DNA of 10,801 nucleotides from NCBI GenBank assembly GCA_018396795.1, contig JAGTRH010000030.1:1-10801 (forward strand), given 5' to 3'. The number at the start of each line of letters is the position of its first letter. Position 1 is the stretch's first letter. Below are positions 1-6,464 of this stretch, in pieces. Under the pieces are notes generated by a model, which was not told the origin of the DNA, ran no database searches, and worked only from the letters and a program-made list of their open reading frames with translations. The position numbers and the translations under genes were made by a program. The DNA comes from Candidatus Bathyarchaeota archaeon. Lineage in GTDB: Archaea; Thermoproteota; Bathyarchaeia; Bathyarchaeales; B26-1.

Positions 1-16
1 GAAGTACCCAGGTTGA

Positions 17-715
17 TGTAAGCCAGGAGAGTATAGAAGCGTAGGTGCACATGAGTGTGTAAGACCAACAAAGCCCTTAAAGGTTAAGCAGCTACGCTTC
101 TATCTATCATCAGGCGTTTTGAGAATACCACAGAAGATTGGCACCGATCACCTAAAACTGTATGACATGATTTTCAGAAGATTCATTGCCAGTCAAATGA
201 GCGAATCGAGAGTTTTAGTGCAAGAGTTTAATTTGAAAATTAATAATGAAGAGACTAGACAAAGCAGAACAGTGAAGGTTATCGAACAAGGCTTTTTGGC
301 CGTTAACCCAACCGTTAAGATTGAAGATGAAGTTAAAGAAGGCGAGTACAAAGTTGTGAGCCTAAGAATTAGGCGTGAGCCGACTGTTAGACCCTACCGT
401 GAAGGAGATTTAATAGCGCTAATGAAGGAGAAGGGAATTGGGAGACCCAGCACATACTCTAAGATAATTGACATACTGCTTAAAAGACGGTATATAATTG
501 AGAATAACAGAGCAATATTTAATACGAAACTTGGCAAAGCAGTCTACGACTACTTAATAAAGAACTTTGGATCACTGGTCTCGGAGGATTTAACCAGAAG
601 TCTTGAGGCAACAATAGACGCTATAGAAAATGGGCAAGCATGGTATCAAGATGTTTTAAAATTAATAGAGAACGAGATAAGAAACACCGTGGGAAAGGAA
701 AGTCTTAATATTTAG
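17..715 (+). CDS. rgy: Reverse gyrase, C-terminal part of the topoisomerase domain (5' end missing, frame interrupted)
   Basis: Reverse gyrase introduces positive supercoils into DNA using a helicase domain fused to a type IA topoisomerase. Only the end of the topoisomerase half is here. The frame reads GAHECVRPTKP (codons from 56), the reverse gyrase/topo IA GAHEAIRPTRP block, then YDMIFRRFIASQM, the GRPSTYSKIIDILLKRRYI block near 438-497 and LGKAVYDYL near 532-558. The active-site tyrosine lies upstream, outside the window. The frame is open from 17, but TGA at 14-16 is in frame where the protein should continue. TTG at 119 is the first possible start inside, but it would drop the conserved GAHE block, so it is not a believable start. 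The stop is TAG at 713-715. Either the gene is broken, there is a sequence error near 1-45, or the remnant is a pseudogene. TGA is the ordinary stop of other genes here, so recoding is unlikely. Family identity is sure; intactness is not. Confidence 0.85.
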   Translation, partial: CKPGEYRSVGAHECVRPTKPLKVKQLRFYLSSGVLRIPQKIGTDHLKLYDMIFRRFIASQMSESRVLVQEFNLKINNEETRQSRTVKVIEQGFLAVNPTVKIEDEVKEGEYKVVSLRIRREPTVRPYREGDLIALMKEKGIGRPSTYSKIIDILLKRRYIIENNRAIFNTKLGKAVYDYLIKNFGSLVSEDLTRSLEATIDAIENGQAWYQDVLKLIENEIRNTVGKESLNI

Positions 716-733
716 TTCTAAATGTTTAGGCTT
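700..733. terminator. Palindrome covering the stop codons of two convergent genes; possible bidirectional terminator
   Basis: The arms at 700-715 and 718-733 are inverted copies (13 of 16 bases identical, 15 of 16 pairs if G-U is allowed in RNA), with two bases between. Each arm encodes the last four codons and TAG stop of one convergent gene, so both proteins end in Ser-Leu-Asn-Ile. The hairpin is AT-rich with no clear T-run beyond it, so a role in termination or 3'-end formation is inferred from position and symmetry. Confidence 0.4.
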
Positions 734-1218
734 ATTCTTTCCGGCATTGGTATCTGCTCTGGTGGTAGTGGCGGTAGCTTATTCATAAAGTTGATTTTAT
801 ATTCCGTCTCTAAGAAACTCTCAAATTCCCGGAAGACGATGCTTCCAGTCTCATTTAATTTTAGGCATAAAGGTTTACCTACGTATGCCTCGCTTAAATC
901 GTAGATGGCTGTACTTCTTAGCAAGCGGGGATCCGCTGTAACAATCGATATTACATTTTCTGGAGGGCGCTCTATGAGAACCCAAGCCCTATAGGAAATG
1001 TTTACTATTCTATAAGATGAACCATCTCTTATCGGGCAATTTTGGTTAGTGATTACGCTCCTAAATGTTCTTGGGTAAACTTTACGAGCCCACACTAAAT
1101 TGTGATATTCACCATTGGCATGTATAATATCTTCCCGTTCTGACGCCCACCAACCTTTCAATCTACATTTACATTTAAACTGCTCAATCAAATCCCATAT
1201 TTTTGGTAACTGAACCAT
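718..1218 (-). CDS. Unrecognised 166-residue protein
   Basis: I do not recognise a family. The product is soluble-looking, with no signal peptide or membrane segment. It has a KCKCR cysteine pair near residue 16, a middle part rich in aromatic and beta-type residues (YRIVNISYRAWVLIERPP near 68-85), and a proline-rich tail (LPPLPPEQIPMPE) before the terminal SLNI. Start ATG at 1216-1218 is preceded on the minus strand by AGGGGGTT about ten bases upstream, a fair ribosome-binding site, which supports real translation. It converges on the reverse gyrase remnant with two bases between stops and diverges from the flavin reductase gene across about 240 bases. Codon use looks like its neighbours. 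Single open frame with good start context; function unknown. Confidence 0.6.
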   Translation of the reverse strand: MVQLPKIWDLIEQFKCKCRLKGWWASEREDIIHANGEYHNLVWARKVYPRTFRSVITNQNCPIRDGSSYRIVNISYRAWVLIERPPENVISIVTADPRLLRSTAIYDLSEAYVGKPLCLKLNETGSIVFREFESFLETEYKINFMNKLPPLPPEQIPMPERISLNI

Positions 1219-1383
1219 TCAACTTTAACCCCCTAAGAATATCAAAAGCAGTATCCATTTTGCGAGATCTACATTTTTACCTAAAAACTTGCCTAGATAA
1301 AAAATTAGACCTTTATGTCAACAAAAATGTATAAGTCTTCAAAAATGGTAAAATAGATGTTAAAGATGAATTTAAATGAATTT

Positions 1384-1403
1384 TTAATTAACTTTCTAAT
1401 TAA
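1384..1403. repeat. AT-rich inverted repeat upstream of the flavin reductase promoter
   Basis: TTAATTA (1384-1390) and TAATTAA (1397-1403) form a perfect 7-base inverted repeat with a 6-base spacer, ending 19 bases before the TATA box at 1423. Two direct copies of ATGAATTT (1366-1373, 1376-1383) lie just upstream. The position suits a regulator site, but the DNA here is so AT-rich that chance is a serious alternative. Apart from this I see no gene or RNA in the divergent spacer 1219-1413. Confidence 0.25.
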
Positions 1404-1422
1404 ATAACATTAAATGAACCCC

Positions 1423-1431
1423 TTTATAAAT
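1423..1431 (+). promoter_or_regulatory. TATA box (TTTATAAAT) for the flavin reductase gene
   Basis: TTTATAAAT is a textbook archaeal TATA box. Its centre at 1427 predicts transcription start near 1453, three bases before ATG 1456, giving an essentially leaderless mRNA. This box lies inside the longer reading frame starting at ATG 1414, which argues against that upstream start. Confidence 0.6.
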
Positions 1432-1455
1432 AAGAAAGGTTGGATGAGGAAAAGA

Positions 1456-1968
1456 ATGGGTATCCTAGAGAATTTTGAAAAATACATACCTGCAACTTAT
1501 AGTGCTCTGAAGAAGACGGGTTTATTGCTGGGCTCCATTGGATCCGACGGAAAGCCTAACCTCATGACAATAGGGTGGGGGTTAATGGGAATAATTTGGG
1601 CTAAACCAGTATTTTTAATAGCTGTTAGGATAACTAGGTACACGCATAAAATTTTAGAAGAAAATGGTGAATTCACCGTTAATGTTCCTACTGAAGATAT
1701 GAGCGAAGTATGTAAGATCTGCGGAATTACATCAGGTAGAGAAGTTGACAAGTTTAAGAAAACTGGTTTAAAGTGGAAACATGGCGAATTTGTTAAAGCA
1801 CCAGTTGTGGAAGGATGCCCTATTGTTTATGAGTGCAGGGTTCTGTACAAGGATTCTGTTAAACTTCAAACGCTACCCGGAGAATTAGTTGAGAATATTT
1901 ACTCGAGAAGAGATTGGCATACATTGTATTATGGAGAAATTCTCAAAATTCATGATAAAAATATTTGA
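1456..1968 (+). CDS. Flavin reductase-like, FMN-binding split-barrel protein
   Basis: About 170 residues, resembling the flavoredoxin/flavin reductase family: small FMN-binding proteins that pass electrons between NAD(P)H or other donors and flavin. Visible family features are LLGSIGSDGKPNLMTIGWG near residues 25-43, the ITRYTHKILEENGEFTVNVP block near 64-83 (typical of the flavin-binding barrel), and the CKICGITSGREVDKFKKTGL segment after it. It looks complete, ending in TGA. ATG 1456 is chosen over in-frame ATGs at 1414 and 1444 because a strong TATA box at 1423-1431 would start transcription near 1453, GAGG lies 7 bases before 1456, and MGILENFEKYIP is a more usual family N-terminus than the basic extension. 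Physiological partner and electron donor cannot be read from context; the next gene, ABCE1, is an Fe-S protein, but any link is speculation. Confidence 0.85.
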   Translation: MGILENFEKYIPATYSALKKTGLLLGSIGSDGKPNLMTIGWGLMGIIWAKPVFLIAVRITRYTHKILEENGEFTVNVPTEDMSEVCKICGITSGREVDKFKKTGLKWKHGEFVKAPVVEGCPIVYECRVLYKDSVKLQTLPGELVENIYSRRDWHTLYYGEILKIHDKNI

Positions 1969-2052
1969 CAATTCAGCTATCTATTTCTCTTCATCTCATG
2001 GAATGATAGAATATTCAGTTTACGTCCTTAGAATGTCAATTGGTTTTTCAAA

Positions 2053-2060
2053 TATTATAT
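2053..2060 (+). promoter_or_regulatory. Possible TATA box for ABCE1
   Basis: TATTATAT centred near 2056 sits between the end of the flavin reductase gene and ABCE1. Archaeal spacing predicts transcription start near 2081-2083, giving ABCE1 a leader of about 33 bases. The interval 1969-2115 holds no other recognisable gene. Confidence 0.4.
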
Positions 2061-2080
2061 CAGGCAAGTTTATTACTTAC

Positions 2081-2125
2081 ATGATTTCTTCTAAGTTTTT
2101 AGGAGGAAGAAGGCTATTAGGATAG
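2081..2125 (+). other. Possible 14-codon leader reading frame overlapping the ABCE1 start
   Basis: ATG at 2081 opens MISSKFLGGRRLLG and ends at TAG 2123-2125, seven bases past the ATT start of ABCE1 in another frame. The predicted transcription start is within a base or two of this ATG, so it could be a leaderless leader peptide, with ribosomes stopping beside the ABCE1 start. Short frames like this also arise by chance. A T5 run at 2096-2100 lies inside: one extra T there would fuse this frame to ABCE1. Confidence 0.25.
2101..2106 (+). promoter_or_regulatory. Perfect Shine-Dalgarno (AGGAGG) deciding the ABCE1 start at ATT
   Basis: AGGAGG is a full match to the archaeal 16S rRNA 3' end and ends nine bases before ATT 2116, normal spacing. 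No ATG, GTG or TTG lies in frame from the stop at 2092-2094 to GTG 2239, so this site points to ATT as the initiator. Confidence 0.75.
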
Positions 2126-3894
2126 CTGTTGTTGATCTCGATAAGTGCAAACCAGCAAAATGCGATAGAGCATGTTATCGATTTTGTCCCCAGGTCAGAA
2201 GCAAGGTTGAGGCCATAAGATTCGAGAATAATAAACCAGTGATATCCGAGATTTTATGCACTGGCTGCGGTATATGTGTGAAAAAATGCCCTTTTAAAGC
2301 GCTTTCAATAGTTAATGTTCCAGAGGAGCTTAAGAGTGAGTGCGTTCACCGATTCGGACCGAATACCTTCAAATTATTCCGTCTGCCAGTTCCATCTCCA
2401 GGGATCGTGCTTGGTTTGATCGGACAGAATGGTATTGGAAAGTCAACAGCCCTAAAAATTCTTTCTGGTGAGATAAAGCCAAACCTTGAGAGATATGATA
2501 ATCCTCCGGACTGGTCCAGTATTATACAATATTTCAGGGGCTCAACGCTTCAAACATATTTTCAGAAGCTAAGTAATGGAGACCTTAGAGTTGTTCATAA
2601 GCCACAGTATGTGGATAAAATACCGCGTATTGTGAGGGGTAAAGTTGGCGAAGTGCTTGAGCACGTTAATGAAAGAGGTAGATTGAACGAGATTTCCGAG
2701 AGACTTCAGCTCAAGGTTGTTTGGGATAGAACTCTAGATGTTTTGAGTGGTGGTGAACTACAGAGGGTGGCTATAGCAGCCGCTGTATGCCGTGAAGCAG
2801 ACGTATATCTTTTCGATGAGCCGTCTAGTTATTTGGATGTCAAGCAGAGGCTTGAGGCTGCTAAGGTTATAAGAAGTCTGAAAGAGGAGAACAAAATAAT
2901 TGTTGTGGCTGAGCATGATTTGGCAGTACTTGATTACCTTTCGGATCACGTATGTGTCTTTTATGGAAAGCCAGGTGTTTATGGAATAGTCTCGCATGTT
3001 CACGGCGTCAGAACTGGAATAAACATATACCTTGACGGATACATTTCGGACGAGAATATGCGCTTTAGAAAGGAACCAATAGTATTTCACGTTAAGCCTC
3101 CTTTAGCCGGCTCATCAACCACTGTGCCAATGTTAAAGTGGGGTGAGATGAGCAAAACTTACAGCAGCTTTAAACTTAAGATCGAGGCTGGTGAGGCTAA
3201 TTATGGTGAAGTAATAGGTATACTTGGTCCAAACGGTATTGGTAAGACAACGTTCATTAGAATCCTAGCTGGAATAGAAAAGTCAGATCAAGGTTTATCC
3301 CCAACAGAGAACATTCTGAGGGTAAGCTATAAACCCCAGTATATATCGACCGAATACGGTGGGACAGTTGAGGAGCTTCTAAGAATTGCGGCAAAAGAGC
3401 AGTTTACGTCAAGCTGGTATCAGACTGAAATAATTAACCCGCTTAATTTAACCTCCCTATTTGACAGAAGCGTAAGTGAACTTAGCGGTGGTGAACTCCA
3501 GAAGGTTGCGATAGCTGCATGCCTATCACGTGAAGCAGACGTATATCTTCTAGACGAACCGAGCGCATACTTAGATGTCGAGGAGAGATTAGCTATGGCT
3601 AAGACGATACGCAGAGTAGTTGAGGACAAAAATGTGACAGCGTTCGTTGTAGAGCATGATATTGTCGCCCAAGACTTTATTGCGGATAGGCTTATGATAT
3701 TTACAGGTGAACCGGGTGTTCAGGGAATAGCGAAATCTCCAATAAGTTTGCTTGATGGAATGAATATGTTTCTAAAAGAGATGGATATAACCTTTAGAAG
3801 AGACCCAGATACCAAGAGGCCAAGAGTGAATAAGGAGGACTCAAGGCTAGATAAATATCAGAAGAGAATTGGACAGTATTACTACGTAAAGTAG
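2116..3894 (+). CDS. abce1: ABCE1 / RNase L inhibitor homologue, ribosome-recycling Fe-S ABC ATPase
   Basis: Cytosolic twin-ATPase that splits ribosomes into subunits after termination or rescue, acting with aPelota or aRF1. Counting from ATT 2116 the protein has 592 residues, the usual archaeal size. Two ferredoxin-like clusters use Cys 11, 16, 20, 24 and Cys 48, 51, 54, 58. NBD1 has Walker A GQNGIGKST (103-111), signature LSGGELQRVA (from 210) and FDEPSSYLD; NBD2 has GPNGIGKTT (371-379), LSGGELQKVA (from 456) and LDEPSAYLD. Both NBDs have their H-loop histidine (AEHD, VEHD). The N-terminus RIAVVDLDKCKPAKC is the family consensus, yet no ATG, GTG or TTG precedes it; ATT 2116, nine bases after AGGAGG, takes the place of the usual ATG. 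Starting at GTG 2239 would delete the first four cluster cysteines and cannot give a working protein. Next gene, adenine deaminase, begins 62 bases after the stop. Confidence 0.96.
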   Translation: MRIAVVDLDKCKPAKCDRACYRFCPQVRSKVEAIRFENNKPVISEILCTGCGICVKKCPFKALSIVNVPEELKSECVHRFGPNTFKLFRLPVPSPGIVLGLIGQNGIGKSTALKILSGEIKPNLERYDNPPDWSSIIQYFRGSTLQTYFQKLSNGDLRVVHKPQYVDKIPRIVRGKVGEVLEHVNERGRLNEISERLQLKVVWDRTLDVLSGGELQRVAIAAAVCREADVYLFDEPSSYLDVKQRLEAAKVIRSLKEENKIIVVAEHDLAVLDYLSDHVCVFYGKPGVYGIVSHVHGVRTGINIYLDGYISDENMRFRKEPIVFHVKPPLAGSSTTVPMLKWGEMSKTYSSFKLKIEAGEANYGEVIGILGPNGIGKTTFIRILAGIEKSDQGLSPTENILRVSYKPQYISTEYGGTVEELLRIAAKEQFTSSWYQTEIINPLNLTSLFDRSVSELSGGELQKVAIAACLSREADVYLLDEPSAYLDVEERLAMAKTIRRVVEDKNVTAFVVEHDIVAQDFIADRLMIFTGEPGVQGIAKSPISLLDGMNMFLKEMDITFRRDPDTKRPRVNKEDSRLDKYQKRIGQYYYVK

Positions 3895-3927
3895 AGTTAG
3901 AAATTACCCGAAATTGATAAATCTACA

Positions 3928-3938
3928 CTTAAAAATTA
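3928..3938 (+). promoter_or_regulatory. Probable TATA box for adenine deaminase
   Basis: CTTAAAAATTA, centred near 3933, predicts transcription start at about 3959, on or next to the TTG start at 3957. This fits a leaderless mRNA separate from ABCE1. Confidence 0.45.
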
Positions 3939-3956
3939 ATGTATTTTGTGGTGTGA

Positions 3957-5684
3957 TTGGAACCCCTTATTGATGCTTGTCTTGGTCTTTCACCCTTAGA
4001 CCTGATGCTTTATGGGCGAATAGTTGATGTTTACTGTGGCAGTATCTTCAATGGTTACGTTGGTATTAAAAATGGGCGTATAGCTTATGTTGGCGTTAAG
4101 CCTAAGTCCAGTAAAGAGTCTATGGAATTCACGTCTGAATATATTTTGCCAGCGTATATTGACGGGCACATTCATGTTGAGAGCTCATTTATGACGCCAA
4201 GCATGTTTGCAAAGGAGGTTATTCCACATGGAACATGCTGCGTTGTGGCTGATCCGCATGAAATTGCTAACGTTATGGGTATAGAGGGCATAAAATTTAT
4301 GATAGAGGACTCTCAGAGGACCCCGCTGAAATTCTATTTTATGATCCCATCATCCGTTCCCTCCACAAGTCTCGAGACTGCTGGGGCTGAGATAGGAATA
4401 AAGGAGATAGATATGCTGAAAAGTTTTGATCGAATTCTTGGTTTAGGCGAGGTTATGAACTATAAAGGTGTAATAAATAAGGATAGAACAATTCTGGAAA
4501 AGATAAGATCATGCAGTGGAATGATTATTGACGGACATGCTCCCGGCTTAAGAGATGATGAATTATGCGCGTATGTTTTAGCTGGAATACGCTCCGACCA
4601 TGAGATAATAAACCTGGATGAAGCTAGGGAAAAACTCAAGCTTGGAATGTGGATTATGATCCGTGAGGGTTCAACGGCAAAGGCCATATCAAAAGTTATA
4701 AAGGTGGTTTCAAGAGGCTGCCCAGAAAGGGTTATGCTTGTTTCAGACGATAGGCACGCTGGCGACATAATACGTGAGGGCCATTTAGACTATTGCCTTA
4801 GAAGAGCGGTGGAGGAAGGGCTAGATCCAGTTGACGCTATAAAGATGGTTACAATAAAGCCGGCTGAATACTTCAATTTATCAAATCTAGGCAGCTTATC
4901 TCCCGGCAAATCTGCTGACATAGTAGTTGTAAGCGATCTGAAGGATTTTAGGGCCAAGTTAGTTTTGATAAATGGTAATATAGTAGCTAAAGACGGTAAT
5001 TATTTAAGTTCTGATGTTAAAAACTCAGGAACGCAAAAAACTATTGTAGGGTCGGTAAACATTGGCAACATAAGGCTTGAGGACCTGAGTATAAGGCATC
5101 CAAGCATAAAGAGCGGTAAAGTTGACGTGAGGGTTATTGGCTTAATTAAGGATCAAATAGTCACCGAGGAAGTCCATTGCAAAATGAATATTGTTAATGG
5201 AGAGGTTAAGCCCGATTTAAGTAGGGATATTTTAAAGATATGCGTTGTTGAAAGACATAAGGCGTCGGGTAGGGTTGGAAAAGGATTTGTGACGGGATTT
5301 GGCCTTAAGAGCGGCGCTATAGCTTCTAGTGTAGCCCACGACTCACATAACATAATTGCTGTTGGCACAAATGATATAGACCTTTACAGGGCCATTTTGA
5401 GACTTAGAGAGATTAATGGTGGATTAATTATAGTTGATGGCGGAAGAATTCTTGAGGATCTTCCCCTCCCAGTCGCTGGTTTAATGACTGCTACAGAGGC
5501 AAGTCAAATAGCTGAAAAAACTGTGACATTAGAAACGGTAGCTACTAGACTAGGTTGCAAGGTGAAGAATCCATTTATGATATTATCGTTCCTATCATTA
5601 CCAGTTGTGCCTAAGCTTAAGATTACTGATTTCGGACTTGTTGACGCTGAAAGATTAAAGCCAGTGAATCTTTTTATTGATTGA
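3957..5684 (+). CDS. ade: Adenine deaminase (EC 3.5.4.2)
   Basis: Hydrolyses adenine to hypoxanthine and ammonia in purine salvage; a metal-dependent amidohydrolase of the Ade family, 575 residues, full family length. The metal-site motif DGHIHVESS gives His71 and His73. Further family blocks are VADPHEIANV (99-108), GEVMNY, DGHAPGL (192-198, His194), SDHE (His215) and SDDRH (263-267). Ade-specific C-terminal domain motifs are also seen: GLKSGAIASSVAHDSHN, and LSLPVVPKLKITDFGLVD near the end. Start is TTG 3957: TGA at 3954-3956 blocks anything earlier, and the first internal ATG (4005) would remove LIDACLGLSPLDLML, which matches the family N-terminus. The gene has its own probable promoter. 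AlaX follows 50 bases downstream with no obvious functional tie. Confidence 0.96.
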   Translation: MEPLIDACLGLSPLDLMLYGRIVDVYCGSIFNGYVGIKNGRIAYVGVKPKSSKESMEFTSEYILPAYIDGHIHVESSFMTPSMFAKEVIPHGTCCVVADPHEIANVMGIEGIKFMIEDSQRTPLKFYFMIPSSVPSTSLETAGAEIGIKEIDMLKSFDRILGLGEVMNYKGVINKDRTILEKIRSCSGMIIDGHAPGLRDDELCAYVLAGIRSDHEIINLDEAREKLKLGMWIMIREGSTAKAISKVIKVVSRGCPERVMLVSDDRHAGDIIREGHLDYCLRRAVEEGLDPVDAIKMVTIKPAEYFNLSNLGSLSPGKSADIVVVSDLKDFRAKLVLINGNIVAKDGNYLSSDVKNSGTQKTIVGSVNIGNIRLEDLSIRHPSIKSGKVDVRVIGLIKDQIVTEEVHCKMNIVNGEVKPDLSRDILKICVVERHKASGRVGKGFVTGFGLKSGAIASSVAHDSHNIIAVGTNDIDLYRAILRLREINGGLIIVDGGRILEDLPLPVAGLMTATEASQIAEKTVTLETVATRLGCKVKNPFMILSFLSLPVVPKLKITDFGLVDAERLKPVNLFID

Positions 5685-5723
5685 ATAAAGCATAAATCCA
5701 TGTTTAATGTTCATATCTTTTTG

Positions 5724-5728
5724 GGTGA
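5724..5728 (+). promoter_or_regulatory. Shine-Dalgarno (GGTGA) supporting the CTG start of AlaX
   Basis: GGTGA matches the anti-Shine-Dalgarno sequence and ends six bases before CTG 5735; GAGG at 5727-5730 overlaps it as an alternative pairing. The AlaX frame is closed by TGA at 5726-5728 and has no ATG, GTG or TTG before 6020. Confidence 0.5.
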
Positions 5729-5734
5729 GGGCTT

Positions 5735-6442
5735 CTGACCAGGGCTCTATATTTAGAGGATAGTTATCTCAAGGAGTGCGATGCAATAGTTGTTAAGGTT
5801 ACCGATGGCAAATATATTGTACTAGACCAGACAATATTTTATCCTAAAGGTGGAGGCCAGCTCTGGGATACAGGTAGAATAATACGGGGTGGCGAGTTCT
5901 TCAATGTCCTATATGTCGCTAAGTTTGGCGACGAGATTTCACATGAGGTTGATCGGGAAGGCTTAAAGGTTGGTGACAGAGTTCATTGTATTGTCGATTG
6001 GGATAGACGGTATAAGTTTATGCGTAGCCATACAGCTGCGCATGTTTTCGCATCTTTAATATGCAATGAAACCGGCGCACTTGTAACTGGAAATCAGATA
6101 GAAGAAGATAAGGTTCGCTTCGACTTCAGCCTAGAACACTTGGATAGAGATTTGATAATGAAATATATTGAGAAAGCCAATGAACTCTTTAAACAGGATA
6201 TTCCGGTGTTATGGTATGAGCTACCTAAAGAAGAGGCGCTAAAGATCCCAGGGGTAGTTAAAATGGCTGAGGCTTTCCCACCGGATATACCTAAACTTCG
6301 AATTGTCGAGATCGTCGGAGTTGATAAGCAGGCTGATGGTGGAACGCATGTCAAAAACCTTAGGGAGGTCGGTCAGATAAGACTCCTAAAAGTTGAGAGT
6401 AAGGGTAGACTGAATAAACGAGTTTACTTCACACTTGAATAA
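5735..6442 (+). CDS. alaX: Alanyl-tRNA editing protein AlaX (medium form)
   Basis: Free-standing editing enzyme that removes serine or glycine wrongly attached to tRNA-Ala, homologous to the AlaRS editing domain. Counted from CTG 5735 it has 235 residues, the size of AlaX-M. The N-terminal half has LYLEDSYLKE and the glycine motif YPKGGGQLWDTG; the catalytic half has HTAAH (His99, His103) and DGGTH (201-205). The first position of that last motif is Asp201, where AlaRS has a zinc-binding Cys. Homology runs without break from the start: CTG ACC AGG GCT gives (M)TRALYLED, a normal AlaX N-terminus. No standard start exists in frame before ATG 6020, which would cut off the whole glycine-motif domain. 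CTG overlaps the TGA stop of a 12-codon upstream frame (5700-5738). A DUF99 gene follows within 22 bases, probably in the same transcript. Confidence 0.92.
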   Translation: MTRALYLEDSYLKECDAIVVKVTDGKYIVLDQTIFYPKGGGQLWDTGRIIRGGEFFNVLYVAKFGDEISHEVDREGLKVGDRVHCIVDWDRRYKFMRSHTAAHVFASLICNETGALVTGNQIEEDKVRFDFSLEHLDRDLIMKYIEKANELFKQDIPVLWYELPKEEALKIPGVVKMAEAFPPDIPKLRIVEIVGVDKQADGGTHVKNLREVGQIRLLKVESKGRLNKRVYFTLE

Positions 6443-6464
6443 ATAAGATAAATAGGTGCATGTT

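Noticed and set aside
3..41. Another frame reads STQVDVSQESIEA, faintly like the topoisomerase IA stretch after the active tyrosine
   Set aside because: The required RTDST residues are missing and the distance to GAHE is much too short, so I treat it as coincidence; a frameshift in this stretch cannot be ruled out.
1414..1455. Longer N-terminus for the flavin reductase from ATG 1414
   Set aside because: It contains the TATA box at 1423-1431 and would lie upstream of the predicted transcription start; the basic extension is not typical of the family.
1989..2030. C/D-box-like sRNA (AATGATAG with nearby boxes)
   Set aside because: The C box is imperfect and no proper D box (CTGA) is found at a suitable distance.
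2239..2241. GTG start for ABCE1
   Set aside because: It would remove four of the eight cluster cysteines, which are clearly encoded upstream in the same frame.
3939..3956. Five-codon frame (MYFVV) ending directly before the TTG start of adenine deaminase, resembling the leader frames of ABCE1 and AlaX
   Set aside because: Too short to distinguish from chance, and the better TATA box would start transcription downstream of it.
6020..6022. ATG start for AlaX
   Set aside because: The encoded N-terminal domain with YPKGGGQ continues upstream in the same frame with full family homology.
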